Part shown: positions 1 to 8,453 of the stretch, piece by piece
How positions within the stretch are numbered: position 1 is the stretch's first letter
How the letters are laid out: the number at the start of each line of letters is the position of its first letter
Origin: Propionibacteriaceae bacterium
GTDB lineage: Bacteria > Actinomycetota > Actinomycetes > Propionibacteriales > Propionibacteriaceae
Reading direction: 5' to 3'
DNA length: 27,778 nt
NCBI GenBank assembly: GCA_021323255.1
Contig: JAJTCL010000004.1
Span: forward strand, 1 to 27,778
Translations under genes and position numbers: made by a program
Notes under the pieces: generated by a model
What the model was told of the DNA's origin: nothing
The model's input: the letters and a program-made list of their open reading frames with translations, nothing else
Databases searched by the model: none

Positions 1-38
1 GATTTGCCGCGGGCCAGGACACCTCATGCGTCATGAGA

Positions 39-806
39 TCAGGATCTGAAGAACCGGGTGAGCACAGCAGCCATGATCTTCGGATCGACTACGTGGGCCT
101 GACCTTCGATGACCTGACGCTCCGCGTGGGCAAGGCTCGCCGCCACCGCATTCGCTGCCTGCTCGAAGTACTCGAGGCTGCCGCCGGTGGCCACCAGGGT
201 GGGCTGTGTGATCGTCGACAGGCGATCGGTGGGCGGCGGTCCGTACAGCGCAGCGTCGTAGGCCAGCGTGTGGGCGAGAACCTCAAGATCAAGCCAGTAT
301 GGGGAGTTCATGGCTGTTGCGATGTCGCTCTCCGAGGAGCCGGCCAACCGCATGAAGAGGCCGACAGCGTCGGCACGTCGACCCTCGGCGAGCGCCAGCC
401 CGAGCTGCTCGCGGTATTCCTGCGCCTTGTGGACGGCGTCGTCGGCAGTGTCGTACGGAACTTCGTAGACCGCCACTCTGCCGACCGACAGCCCGGCCGC
501 TGCAGCCTCCAGCGCGAACATGCCACCTGATGAGGCGCCGAACAGGTGTGGCGATCCGCCCGCTTCGGTGATAAGCGCTGCGAGGTCTTCGATCTCCCGC
601 TCCACGGCGTACGGCGGCGTGTCGCCGCTGCCGCCACGACCTCGGCGAGCGAAGTTGTACACCGTGAAGTGTTCGGCCAGTTCTCGCGCCAGCGGCGCGT
701 TCTCCGAACCGTCATCGAGCCCACCACCGATCAAGATCACAGCCGGTCCAGTGCCGGCACGTTGATACGCGATTGAGGTGCCGTCGGCAGAGGTCAGGAA
801 TGCCAT
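39..806 (-). CDS. alpha/beta hydrolase fold protein
   Basis: A 255-residue cytoplasmic alpha/beta hydrolase with no signal peptide. The nucleophile elbow reads GASSG (residues 90-94), making Ser92 the likely nucleophile, and a late GQAHVVDP segment supplies the candidate catalytic His. An early GGGLDDGSE loop stands where the oxyanion-hole HGG motif of this fold usually lies. The ATG start is supported by GGAGG about 5 nt upstream. The gene lies 15 bp downstream of dnaB on the same strand, so it may be read from the dnaB transcript, but no functional link is evident. The substrate cannot be deduced; relatives include esterases, lipases and peroxidase-like hydrolases. Confidence 0.85.
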   Translation of the reverse strand: MAFLTSADGTSIAYQRAGTGPAVILIGGGLDDGSENAPLARELAEHFTVYNFARRGRGGSGDTPPYAVEREIEDLAALITEAGGSPHLFGASSGGMFALEAAAAGLSVGRVAVYEVPYDTADDAVHKAQEYREQLGLALAEGRRADAVGLFMRLAGSSESDIATAMNSPYWLDLEVLAHTLAYDAALYGPPPTDRLSTITQPTLVATGGSLEYFEQAANAVAASLAHAERQVIEGQAHVVDPKIMAAVLTRFFRS

Positions 807-820
807 CGGTCCTCCACGGT

Positions 821-2185
821 CTAGAACTGCATGTCGGCGAAACGGGAGTAGTGACCCTGGAACGCGACAGTGATCATCTTCGTCGGGCCGTTGCGATGCT
901 TGGCCACGTCGAAATCAGCCTCGCCGGCACGATCGGAATCTCTGTCATAAAGGTCCGGTCGGTTCAACAGGATCACGACGTCAGCGTCCTGCTCCAAGCT
1001 TCCGCTCTCCCGAAGATCAGAAAGCATGGGCCGCTTGTCGGTCCGCTGCTCCGGACCCCGATTGAGCTGGGAGAGGGCCACGACTGGCACGTCAAGCTCT
1101 TTTGCCAGCAGCTTGAGCTGCCGGGAGAACTCCGAGACTTCCAGCTGCCGGGACTCCACCCGCTTGCCCGAGGTCATCAGCTGGATGTAGTCGATGATCA
1201 CCAGCTTGAGGTCGTGCCGCTGCTTGAGCCGACGGGCCTTCGCTCGAATCTCCATCATGGTCAAGTTGGGCGAGTCGTCGATGAACAGCGGCGCTTCGGA
1301 AACCTGGCCCATCTTCGCCGACACTCGATTCCAATCCTGGTCACTCATCCGGCCACCGCGAATGTGAGACAGCGGAATGCTCGCCTCGGCAGACAGCAGA
1401 CGCATGGTGATCTCGATCTGGCTCATCTCCAGGCTGAAGATCACCGAGGTGAGCCCGTTCTTGATTGATGCGGATCGCGCAATATCCAGAGCGAGAGTCG
1501 ACTTACCCACTGCCGGTCTTGCCGCCACGATGACCATCTGCCCGGGATGCAGGCCATTGGTCAGCTCGTCGAGGTCGGCGAACCCCGTAGGTACACCCGA
1601 TAGACCCGCCCCGCGCGACTCGATGGCCTCCATCTCGTCGAGAGTGGGTTGCATCAGCTCCGACAGCGGCTTGTAGTCCTCCGATGCTCGCCGCTCGCTG
1701 ACGGAATAGACCTCGGCTTGGGCGCGGTCCACGATGACATCAACGTCGCCCTCGGCGGCGTACGACATCTGCCCAATGCGTACGGAGGCGTCGACGAGCC
1801 TTCGCAGGATCGCCTTCTCGTGCACGATCTGCGCGTAGTAGCCCGCATTGGCGGCAACCGGGACGCTCGCCAGCAGCGTGTGCAGGTACGGCGCGCCGCC
1901 GATGCGCAGCAGCTCGCCGCGCTTGCCCAGCTCGTCAGAGACCGTGATGGCGTCGGCCGGCTCGCCGCGACCGTAGAGGTCGATGATGGCGTTGTAGACC
2001 TGCTCGTGCGCCGGACGGTAGAAGTCAGCCCCGCGCAGCACCTCGACAACGTCGGCGATGGCGTCCTTGCTCATCAGCATGGCGCCCAGCACGCACTGCT
2101 CGGCCTCCATGTCCTGAGGCGGCGTACGGTCGGAGAGTCGAGGCGCTTCGCCGCTGTAGGGCGGCATCACCTCGGCAACACTCAC
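821..2185 (-). CDS. dnaB: replicative DNA helicase DnaB
   Basis: A 454-residue hexameric 5'-3' helicase that unwinds DNA at the replication fork and recruits primase. The N-terminal DnaB domain covers roughly residues 22-125 and begins with PPQDMEAEQCVLGAML. The RecA-like ATPase domain covers about 180-454: Walker A is AARPAVGKST (221-230), Walker B is LVIIDYIQLM with Asp332, and SQLNRGPEQR followed by LSDLRESGSLEQDAD gives the later DnaB motifs. Many actinobacterial DnaB genes carry inteins; none is present here. The start is a GTG preceded by AAGGAG on the minus strand. The upstream region holds two consensus DnaA boxes, which hints at control by DnaA. Confidence 0.97.
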   Translation of the reverse strand: MSVAEVMPPYSGEAPRLSDRTPPQDMEAEQCVLGAMLMSKDAIADVVEVLRGADFYRPAHEQVYNAIIDLYGRGEPADAITVSDELGKRGELLRIGGAPYLHTLLASVPVAANAGYYAQIVHEKAILRRLVDASVRIGQMSYAAEGDVDVIVDRAQAEVYSVSERRASEDYKPLSELMQPTLDEMEAIESRGAGLSGVPTGFADLDELTNGLHPGQMVIVAARPAVGKSTLALDIARSASIKNGLTSVIFSLEMSQIEITMRLLSAEASIPLSHIRGGRMSDQDWNRVSAKMGQVSEAPLFIDDSPNLTMMEIRAKARRLKQRHDLKLVIIDYIQLMTSGKRVESRQLEVSEFSRQLKLLAKELDVPVVALSQLNRGPEQRTDKRPMLSDLRESGSLEQDADVVILLNRPDLYDRDSDRAGEADFDVAKHRNGPTKMITVAFQGHYSRFADMQF

Positions 2186-2357
2186 CCTTACTCCTTACAG
2201 ATCCGCAGGACGGCCCCGTGCCCTCCGGACACCCGTCTCAGCACCAATCGAATACGTGTTCGGAACATTAGTGACATGTACTGACACGTACTTTCCGCGG
2301 CGTCGAGCCAGGTCAACGCGGGAAACCGTACGCTGCTGGCGGCGACCTGAACAGCTT

Positions 2358-2382
2358 GTTGTCCACAGGCCCTGTGGATAAC
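2358..2382. promoter_or_regulatory. inverted pair of DnaA boxes upstream of dnaB
   Basis: TTGTCCACA (2359-2367, plus strand) and TGTGGATAA (2373-2381, which reads TTATCCACA on the minus strand) both match the DnaA-box consensus TT(A/G)TNCACA. They sit head to head in a 25-bp near-palindrome of 12-bp arms with one mismatch around C2370. The pair lies about 175 bp upstream of the dnaB start, so DnaA autoregulation-style control of dnaB is a reasonable inference. A chromosomal origin is less likely because dnaA and dnaN are not adjacent and the box cluster is small. Confidence 0.65.
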
Positions 2383-2587
2383 GAATTCAGCGCTGTGGGG
2401 GACACGCGGTGCACCTGTGCAGACCCTGGGTACCTGCCTGGGGACCCGCAACCCGCGGGGGTTCATAATTGCGGCTTGACTAGCGGAAATGCCTCGATCG
2501 GAGGCGTGGATGGAAGTTCTTTTCGGGCCATCTCACGACTCGGAAGCGGTCTGCTGGCCGTGCGGGGATTTTCCCGGCCGGAACGTA

Positions 2588-2614
2588 TTACCCACAGGTT
2601 CATCCGCAACCTGT
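2588..2614 (+). promoter_or_regulatory. DnaA-like box with adjoining inverted repeat
   Basis: TTACCCACA (2588-2596) differs from the DnaA-box consensus at one position. It overlaps a perfect 7-bp inverted repeat, ACAGGTT (2594-2600) and AACCTGT (2608-2614), with a 7-nt spacer. It could be a weak additional DnaA site or an unrelated operator. Confidence 0.3.
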
Positions 2615-2696
2615 TGAAAACAGATTGCAACATTCACACGACTTTGATCGCACATCATCACATAGCCGTTGGACATGATCGATTTGACGTCTTGAT

Positions 2697-2713
2697 ATAC
2701 CCTTAGGGGGTAC
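2697..2713 (+). promoter_or_regulatory. CsoR copper-responsive operator
   Basis: The sequence ATACCCTTAGGGGGTAC is a pseudo-palindrome of the known CsoR operator type (TACCC...GGGTA arms around a TTAG/CTAG centre). It ends 22 bp before the csoR start and just upstream of its ribosome-binding site, so bound CsoR would block the csoR-copA promoter until Cu(I) releases it. A TTGACG at 2684-2689 could be a -35 element overlapping the operator, but no clear -10 element follows at normal spacing. Confidence 0.8.
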
Positions 2714-2735
2714 CTGAGCGATCAAGGAAGGACCG

Positions 2736-3035
2736 ATGTCTGATCACACCAGCCATCATGGCTACATTGCCAACAAGGATGACTATCTTAAACGACTCCG
2801 CCGCATCGAAGGGCAGGCACGGGGCCTGCAGAAGATGATCGAAGAGGAGCAGTACTGCATCGATATCCTGACTCAGGTATCCGCGATGACGCGCGCACTG
2901 CAGTCCGTCGCGCTCGGCCTTCTTGATGAACACCTCAGCCACTGCGTGGTACGCGCTGCGGCCGAAGGGGGACCTGAGGCGGAAAGCAAGATCGAAGAAG
3001 CCTCCAGCGCCATTGCACGTTTGGTTCGTTCGTAG
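2736..3035 (+). CDS. csoR: copper-sensing transcriptional repressor CsoR
   Basis: A 99-residue all-helical DUF156-family repressor. The DNA-contacting region DDYLKRLRRIEGQARGLQKM (15-34) is followed by Cys41, His66 and Cys70. Their spacing (25 and 4) is the same as in the Cu(I) ligand triad Cys36/His61/Cys65 of the Mycobacterium tuberculosis protein as I recall it, which identifies a copper sensor rather than a nickel or sulfide/formaldehyde-type relative. The His-containing N-terminus (HTSHH) may help metal capture. It is the first gene of a csoR-HMA protein-copA unit and lies directly behind its own operator, implying autoregulation relieved by copper. The ribosome-binding site AAGGAAGGA sits 3 nt before the ATG. 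Confidence 0.95.
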   Translation: MSDHTSHHGYIANKDDYLKRLRRIEGQARGLQKMIEEEQYCIDILTQVSAMTRALQSVALGLLDEHLSHCVVRAAAEGGPEAESKIEEASSAIARLVRS

Positions 3036-3072
3036 TTCGCCTTTGTCTCCCAGCTACCCAAGGAATACACCC

Positions 3073-4011
3073 ATGTCTGTCACCCGCGAATACCTCGTCT
3101 CCGGAATGCACTGCAACCATTGCGTGAGCTCGGTCACCGAAGAAGTTTCCGCCGTCAGCGGAGTGACCGACGTCAAGGTCGACCTCGGCAGCGGCCAGTT
3201 GATTGTGATCAGCGACGCCGAGATCCCGTTCGAGCTGGCAGTTGTCTTCGGCGTGTCCTACTTCACCGGCATCCAGTCGCAGGCGCTGTTGACGCCGGCG
3301 CCGACACACAACTCCGAGATGGCGGTCCCACCGGGCACCGTGGCGGGTTATGCGATGCACGCAGTGGAGCCCACCCAAGAGCCGGGAAAGGACGTGCTGG
3401 TCGAGTTCGCCGTCACAGCCCCTGGCGGTCAGGCCCTCTCAGAGCTCGATGAGGACGCTGGTGACCATATGCACTTGATCGCCTTCCGTCGTGACCTCAC
3501 CGGATATCAGCACTTCACTGCGCAGCAGGGAGAGGGCACATCATGGTGGGGCTTGCTCAATCTGACGCCAGGCCCGTGGCGGGTGATCATTCATTTCCAA
3601 TCGAAGGCGCTCAATCGGGAGATCGCCTTGGCCACTGACCTGACGGTCAGTGGTGAATACCACCCCGAGCCGCTGCCGCTCCCCGTGGATCAGGACCAGG
3701 CCAAAGGCCTCGCAGTGACGCTCAGCGGTGACCTGAGCACCAACGCCGACAGCAGCAGTGCCGTTACGGTGGCCGCTGATGGGCGGCCGGTGACCAATCT
3801 GGAGCCGGCGCACGGCGCACTCGGCCATGCGGTAGTCATTCGTCCGGTCGATCTCGGCTATCTGCACCTACACTCAGTTGGCCAGGGGAGCGGGCCACGG
3901 CTAGATTTCCAGGGCGCTGTGCCGGACAAGGGCGATTACCGGCTCTTCGTCGACTTCTACCGCGAGGACCAGCCTTACCTTGCTGAGTTCACTGTGCAGG
4001 TGACCCGATGA
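3073..4011 (+). CDS. chimeric copper protein: truncated HMA domain, membrane segment, extracytoplasmic domain
   Basis: A 312-residue protein. The start is taken as the ATG beginning MSVTREYLVSGMHC, because the open frame further upstream overlaps csoR. Residues 1-51 are the first two thirds of a CopZ-like HMA domain with the copper ligands Cys14 and Cys17 (GMHCNHC). The usual end of that domain (last helix and strand, about 15-20 residues) is missing. At about residue 52 the sequence switches to a hydrophobic stretch, FELAVVFGVSYFTGI, then a Pro/His-rich linker and a C-terminal part (about 105-312) resembling actinobacterial signal-anchored proteins encoded next to CopA, with motifs such as HMHLIAFRRD, LGYLHLHS and YRLFVDFYRE. 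Predicted topology is cytoplasmic HMA, one membrane span and an extracytoplasmic beta-rich domain. It overlaps copA by 4 bp (ATGA). A role in copper transfer or sequestration is inferred. Confidence 0.8.
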   Translation: MSVTREYLVSGMHCNHCVSSVTEEVSAVSGVTDVKVDLGSGQLIVISDAEIPFELAVVFGVSYFTGIQSQALLTPAPTHNSEMAVPPGTVAGYAMHAVEPTQEPGKDVLVEFAVTAPGGQALSELDEDAGDHMHLIAFRRDLTGYQHFTAQQGEGTSWWGLLNLTPGPWRVIIHFQSKALNREIALATDLTVSGEYHPEPLPLPVDQDQAKGLAVTLSGDLSTNADSSSAVTVAADGRPVTNLEPAHGALGHAVVIRPVDLGYLHLHSVGQGSGPRLDFQGAVPDKGDYRLFVDFYREDQPYLAEFTVQVTR

Positions 4012-6254
4012 CGCAGGTGGATGTCGCACTCCAGACGATCGAACTTGACGTTCAAGGCATGACCTGTGCGTCATGCGCCGCACGGATTGAGAAGAAGCTC
4101 AATCGGCTCGAGGGTGTCAAGGCGACCGTCAACTACGCGACGGAGAAGGCCACGGTTCATGCCGGGAAGGCAACCACGGCGCAGACCTTGATCCAGACCA
4201 TCGAGCAGACCGGCTACCACGCCACGCTGCCGGCCGAAAGCCCGCGCGACCCGGAGCTGGAGCAGCGCCAACTGCGTCGTCGGCTGATCATCTGCGCGGT
4301 GCTGAGCCTGCCGGTGATCATGATCGCGATGGTTCCGGCGTGGCAGTTCCCTTGGTGGCAATGGGTGTCGTTCGCGCTCGCAGCCGTCGTCGTCATCTGG
4401 GGCGCCTGGCCGTTCCACAAAGCCACCTTGCTGAACCTGCAGCACGGCAACGCAACCATGGATACGTTGATCTCGATCGGCACCGTGGCGGCATTCGGCT
4501 GGTCGGCGTACGCACTGCTGTTCGGGGCCGCAGGTGAAATCGGCTTCACCCATCCCTTTGAGTTTCGGCTGGTCAGGCATGCCCCCACTGCGAACCTCTA
4601 TCTTGAGGCAGCCGTGGGAATCACCACATTCATCCTGCTCGGACGCTACCTGGAGGCACGCGCCAAGCGTCGTTCTGGCGCCGCAGTTCGGGCGCTGCTC
4701 GAACTGACCCCACCTGAGGTCACGCTCCTCACGGCCAGTGGCGAGAAGGTCATCGACATCTCCCAGCTGCACGTTGGTGAGAGGTTTGTGGTCCGACCCG
4801 GCGAGCGGGTGGCAACCGATGGCGTGATCGTTTCTGGACATAGTGCGCTGGACGCCTCGACCGTGACAGGTGAGTCGGTACCGGTCGAGGTCGGGCCGGG
4901 GGATGCCGTCGTCGGCGCCACGGTCAACACTCATGGCAGGCTGGTTGTCGAGGCGACCCGGGTGGGCGCAGACACCCAGCTTGCACAGGTTGCGCGGATG
5001 GTCGAAGCCGCGCAGAGCGGCAAGGCGGCGGTGCAGCGGCTGGCTGATCGAGTCTCCGCCGTATTCGTGCCCATCGTCATTGCGCTGGCGGTCGCCACCC
5101 TCGGTTTCTGGCTCGGCCAAGGGGCGGGCCTGTCCTTTGCCTTCACCTCTGCGGTAGCGGTGTTGATCATCGCCTGCCCATGTGCGCTCGGGCTGGCCAC
5201 ACCAACCGCGTTGCTGGTTGGTACAGGGCGGGGTGCCCAGCTGGGCATCGTGATCAGGGGTCCCGAGGTGCTGGAGTCCGCCCGGCATATCGACACCATC
5301 GTGTTGGACAAGACCGGAACTGTCACCGAGGGCCGGATGGCCGTGGTTGCCGTCACACCTGGCGCAGGTTGCACGACCGCGGATGTCATCAACGCGGCCG
5401 GCTCAGCCGAAGCCGGCTCGGAACATCCCATCGCCAAGGCGATCACCGATCACGCGCGTACCCATGGCTCGCTGAATCCGGTCACCAAGCTCCATAACCG
5501 CCCCGGCCTCGGCGTCCTCGCCGAGTTGTCAGCGTCGGTGGCTGCTCCAGCGACCGCCGACGCTGACAAGCCGGTGGTGGTGGGGCGGCTGGAGCTGCTC
5601 CAGCAGGAAGGCCTGCAGGTTTCACCAGAGCTGCAGCAGGCGTACGCGGCTGAGCAAGCGCAGGGACGTACGGCCGTCATGGTCGGCTGGGCTGGTGAGG
5701 GACGCGGCGTGATTGCGGTTGCAGACGTGGTGAAGCCGACATCCGCGGAGGCGGTACATGACTTGCGATGGCTCGACCTGCGTCCGGTCTTGTTGACTGG
5801 TGATCATGAGACCGCCGCTCGCGCGGTCGCGGCCGAGGTCGGCATTGATGATGTGATCGCCGACGTACTGCCGGAACAGAAAGTCGCCGAGGTGGTCCGG
5901 CTGCAGGACGCCGGGCATCGGGTGGCCATGGTCGGTGATGGGGTCAACGACGCGGCGGCGCTGGCCCAATCTGATCTTGGCATTGCGCTCGGCACCGGCA
6001 CCGATGCGGCCATCCACGCAAGCGATCTGACCCTGATCAGCGGAGATCTACGGGTGGCCGCGGACGCGGTCCGACTCTCCCGGGCAACGCTGCGAACGAT
6101 CTACGGCAATCTCTGGTGGGCGTTCGGATACAACGTGGTGGCCTTGCCGCTTGCTGCCATTGGCCTTCTGAATCCCATGATCGCGGCGGCGGCGATGGCG
6201 CTGAGCTCAGTCTTCGTGGTGACCAACAGTCTGCGGCTGCTCAGCTTTCGCTAG
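4008..6254 (+). CDS. copA: Cu(I)-exporting P1B-type ATPase CopA
   Basis: A 748-residue inner-membrane copper pump that exports Cu(I) at the cost of ATP. Domains in order: an N-terminal HMA domain with Cys20 and Cys23 (GMTCASC); membrane helices from about residue 90; an actuator domain with the TGES motif; the transport-site helix with Cys390-Pro-Cys392 (IIACPCALG); the phosphorylation motif DKTGT with Asp434; the nucleotide-domain HP pair His473-Pro474; and the hinge GDGVND (643-648). The CPC motif plus a single CxxC HMA domain points to the Cu(I)/Ag(I) subgroup rather than zinc or cadmium pumps. Length is normal. It is translationally coupled to the preceding HMA chimera through an ATGA overlap and should be induced by copper through CsoR. 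Confidence 0.96.
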   Translation: MTQVDVALQTIELDVQGMTCASCAARIEKKLNRLEGVKATVNYATEKATVHAGKATTAQTLIQTIEQTGYHATLPAESPRDPELEQRQLRRRLIICAVLSLPVIMIAMVPAWQFPWWQWVSFALAAVVVIWGAWPFHKATLLNLQHGNATMDTLISIGTVAAFGWSAYALLFGAAGEIGFTHPFEFRLVRHAPTANLYLEAAVGITTFILLGRYLEARAKRRSGAAVRALLELTPPEVTLLTASGEKVIDISQLHVGERFVVRPGERVATDGVIVSGHSALDASTVTGESVPVEVGPGDAVVGATVNTHGRLVVEATRVGADTQLAQVARMVEAAQSGKAAVQRLADRVSAVFVPIVIALAVATLGFWLGQGAGLSFAFTSAVAVLIIACPCALGLATPTALLVGTGRGAQLGIVIRGPEVLESARHIDTIVLDKTGTVTEGRMAVVAVTPGAGCTTADVINAAGSAEAGSEHPIAKAITDHARTHGSLNPVTKLHNRPGLGVLAELSASVAAPATADADKPVVVGRLELLQQEGLQVSPELQQAYAAEQAQGRTAVMVGWAGEGRGVIAVADVVKPTSAEAVHDLRWLDLRPVLLTGDHETAARAVAAEVGIDDVIADVLPEQKVAEVVRLQDAGHRVAMVGDGVNDAAALAQSDLGIALGTGTDAAIHASDLTLISGDLRVAADAVRLSRATLRTIYGNLWWAFGYNVVALPLAAIGLLNPMIAAAAMALSSVFVVTNSLRLLSFR

Positions 6255-6283
6255 TTGATTGCACTCTGACGGACGACCGCTCG

Positions 6284-6847
6284 TCATAGCGCCGAGGCCC
6301 TTCGCACGGCGTAGCGGAGCATCACGAAGTCCGCGCCGTACGCGGTGGCTTCGAGAAGCTGAAGTGGCGGCGTCACGATCCTTCGTGGCAGCAAAGGCGC
6401 GCCAGCACCAAGGAACACCGACGCGACACCGATGATCACCTCATCCAGCAGGCCCTGATCATGGAACTGCCCGACCAGGTCACCCCCGCCTACTAACCAG
6501 ACATTGCGGCCTTCGGCACTCCGTACCATTTCTTCGTGAACCGGCGCGACATCGCCTGAGACGAATCGGATGTCTGGACCCTCGACCCGAGGCAACTCGC
6601 GACTGCTGAACACCCACGCCGGGAGGTCGTACTCCCACTTGCTCGGATCGTTGAGGAACCCGGTGTAATCCGCGATCCATTCATAAGTCGTCGAGCCCAT
6701 CGCAATCGCCCCCACTTGCGCGATGAACTTCGGGTATTGATCTTCCATCCCGCTCGGATCGCTGAACTGGAAGAGCCATTCCAGCGAGTTGTCAGGGTCT
6801 GCGATGAAGCCGTCGATACTGCTGGCCGTGTAGTACTGCGTCGTCAT
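6284..6847 (-). CDS. dihydrofolate reductase / RibD C-terminal family protein
   Basis: A 187-residue protein of the RibD-C/DHFR-like fold. Recognisable blocks are an N-terminal YYTASSIDGFIAD strand-loop, AIAMGSTTYEW, NVWLVGGGDLVGQF (the nucleotide-binding Gly-rich loop) and LLDEVIIGVASVFLGAGAPLL, characteristic of the family. Members are presumed NAD(P)H-dependent reductases, often of unknown substrate. The ATG at 6847 starts the conserved region; upstream in-frame codons encode a basic, unrelated stretch that runs into the divergent promoter region. The gene is convergent with copA, with only 29 bp between their stops, and divergent from the permease. Confidence 0.85.
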   Translation of the reverse strand: MTTQYYTASSIDGFIADPDNSLEWLFQFSDPSGMEDQYPKFIAQVGAIAMGSTTYEWIADYTGFLNDPSKWEYDLPAWVFSSRELPRVEGPDIRFVSGDVAPVHEEMVRSAEGRNVWLVGGGDLVGQFHDQGLLDEVIIGVASVFLGAGAPLLPRRIVTPPLQLLEATAYGADFVMLRYAVRRASAL

Positions 6848-6970
6848 GTTGGTCAGCCTTGCACGTGACACCGACAGCCAGCTGGGTAGGGAAGCAGTCG
6901 CCCGCATCCTCTTCCCACGCTCTCGGCACCTGGCTAGCATGCACAAAAGAGCCAATCAGTGGAGGACGCT

Positions 6971-8452
6971 ATGGTCCGCTACACCAAGGCACACCTGTTC
7001 CACATCCGCCCTGTCTCGTCACTGGTCGAGGAGACCCACGAGACCGGTCACGAGCTCAAGCGAGCGGTGGGACCGCTTTCCCTCACTGCCCTCGGGGTCG
7101 GCGCCATCGTCGGCACGGGCATCTTCGTCGTTGTGGGCGAAGGGCTTGCGGAGGCAGGCCCGGCAGTGATCTTGTCCTTTGTGCTGGCGGCAGTCACCTG
7201 CCTCTTCTCGGCGCTGTCGTATGCCGAGCTGGCGTCATCGATTCCGGTGTCGGGCAGCGCGTACACCTACGCCTATGCCACGCTCGGCGAGGTTGTGGCG
7301 TGGACCATCGGTTGGGACCTGATCCTCGAGTACGGCGTGTCCGTGGCGGCGATCGCCGTCGGTTGGGGCGCCAACTTCAACGCCTTCCTCGAGACGACCT
7401 TCGGCGTTGCGCTACCGGAGCGGTTCACGACCTCCCTTGACGAGGGAGGCATCAACATTCCTGCGGTCGTGATTGTGTTGCTGATCACGCTGTTGCTGAT
7501 GCGCGGCGTCAAGGAGACCGCCAACCTGAACACCGTCATGGTGTTCATCAAGCTCGGTGTGCTGGCCATGTTCATCGGCCTTGCGTTCACCGCCTTCAAC
7601 TCCGACAACCTGCAGCCGTTCGCGCCGCAGGGCTCTGGCGGAGTGCTCGCTGCAGCGGCGTTGATCTTCTTCGCATACATCGGCTTCGACGCCGTGGCCA
7701 CGGGAAGCGAGGAGGCCAAGAACCCCAAGCGTGACCTGCCGATCGCGATCATCGGCTCGCTGTTGATCTGCACCATCATCTACGTGCTGGTGTCGGTTGC
7801 GGCCGTAGGCGCTTTGCCCGCAGCCCAGCTAGGCGCGAGCGAAGCGCCACTGTCGGAGGCCCTCGAAGAGGGTGCCGGCCTTCCTTGGGCGGCTGCGCTG
7901 ACCGCGTTCGGAGCGCTGGTGGCCATCACCAGCGTGCTGCTGGTGATCCTCTACGGCCAGACCCGGATCTTCTTCGCGATGGCTCGCGACGGGCTGGTGC
8001 CGGAGTCCTGGGCAAGCGTCGATGCGCGTACTGGGACGCCGGTCAAACTGACCCTCGGGTTCGGCATCTTCGCAGCTCTCGTCGCTGCGATTCTGCCATT
8101 GGGCGCGATTGTGGAGATGGTGAACATCGGCACGCTGTTCGCATTCATCCTGGTCAACATCGGCGTCATGGTGCTGAGGAGGACCCGACCTGACATGGAA
8201 CGGCCCTTCAAGGTGCCGATCCCCTACGTCTGGTGCCCGATCGGGATCGTGTTGTGCCTCTACCTGATCTCGGGGCTGCCACTGGCCACCTACATCAGGT
8301 TCGTCGGATGGCTCGCGATCGGGGTCGTGATCTACCTCATCTACGGGTACTCGCACTCCAGGCTGCGGCACCACTACCCGGACGCACCGGAACTGCCCGA
8401 GGAGGAACCGGAGGCGAAGGTGCCAGAGGCGGGATCCGGCGGGAGCGCCTGA
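6971..8452 (+). CDS. APC-superfamily amino acid permease
   Basis: A 493-residue integral membrane transporter. The Gly-rich first-helix signature LTALGVGAIVGTGIFVVVGEG and following helices (for example IPVSGSAYTYAYATLGE and ALIFFAYIGFDAVATGSEEAKNPKRDLP) match the cationic-amino-acid branch of the APC superfamily, as in YfnA-like and CAT transporters. About 12 membrane segments are visible, ending in a charged cytoplasmic tail rich in Glu and Pro. The ATG at 6971 is chosen because GGAGG (6961-6965) lies 5 nt before it; the in-frame GTG at 6959 would put that ribosome-binding site inside the gene. It is followed after 1 bp by a universal stress protein, a common pairing in actinobacteria. The substrate is not determined. 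Confidence 0.92.
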   Translation: MVRYTKAHLFHIRPVSSLVEETHETGHELKRAVGPLSLTALGVGAIVGTGIFVVVGEGLAEAGPAVILSFVLAAVTCLFSALSYAELASSIPVSGSAYTYAYATLGEVVAWTIGWDLILEYGVSVAAIAVGWGANFNAFLETTFGVALPERFTTSLDEGGINIPAVVIVLLITLLLMRGVKETANLNTVMVFIKLGVLAMFIGLAFTAFNSDNLQPFAPQGSGGVLAAAALIFFAYIGFDAVATGSEEAKNPKRDLPIAIIGSLLICTIIYVLVSVAAVGALPAAQLGASEAPLSEALEEGAGLPWAAALTAFGALVAITSVLLVILYGQTRIFFAMARDGLVPESWASVDARTGTPVKLTLGFGIFAALVAAILPLGAIVEMVNIGTLFAFILVNIGVMVLRRTRPDMERPFKVPIPYVWCPIGIVLCLYLISGLPLATYIRFVGWLAIGVVIYLIYGYSHSRLRHHYPDAPELPEEEPEAKVPEAGSGGSA

Positions 8453-8453
8453 C

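Larger units (their letters stand above)
2186..2735. other. 550-bp divergent intergenic region between dnaB and csoR
   Basis: No convincing gene is seen here; the short ORFs have no recognisable family and no good ribosome-binding sites. The dnaB-proximal half holds a near-tandem 10-bp repeat, TGACATGTAC then TGACACGTAC (2272-2291), and the paired DnaA boxes at 2358-2382. The csoR-proximal half is less GC-rich and contains a third DnaA-like box, a 7-bp inverted repeat and the CsoR operator. The csoR ribosome-binding site AAGGAAGGA lies at 2724-2732. Confidence 0.7.

Noticed and set aside
2186..2735. Chromosomal replication origin
   Set aside because: Two consensus DnaA boxes only, no dnaA or dnaN nearby, and no obvious AT-rich unwinding element; control of dnaB is a simpler reading.
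4071..5288. 405-residue open frame antisense to copA
   Set aside because: Shadow of the GC-rich copA coding frame, with no recognisable motif and no ribosome-binding site.
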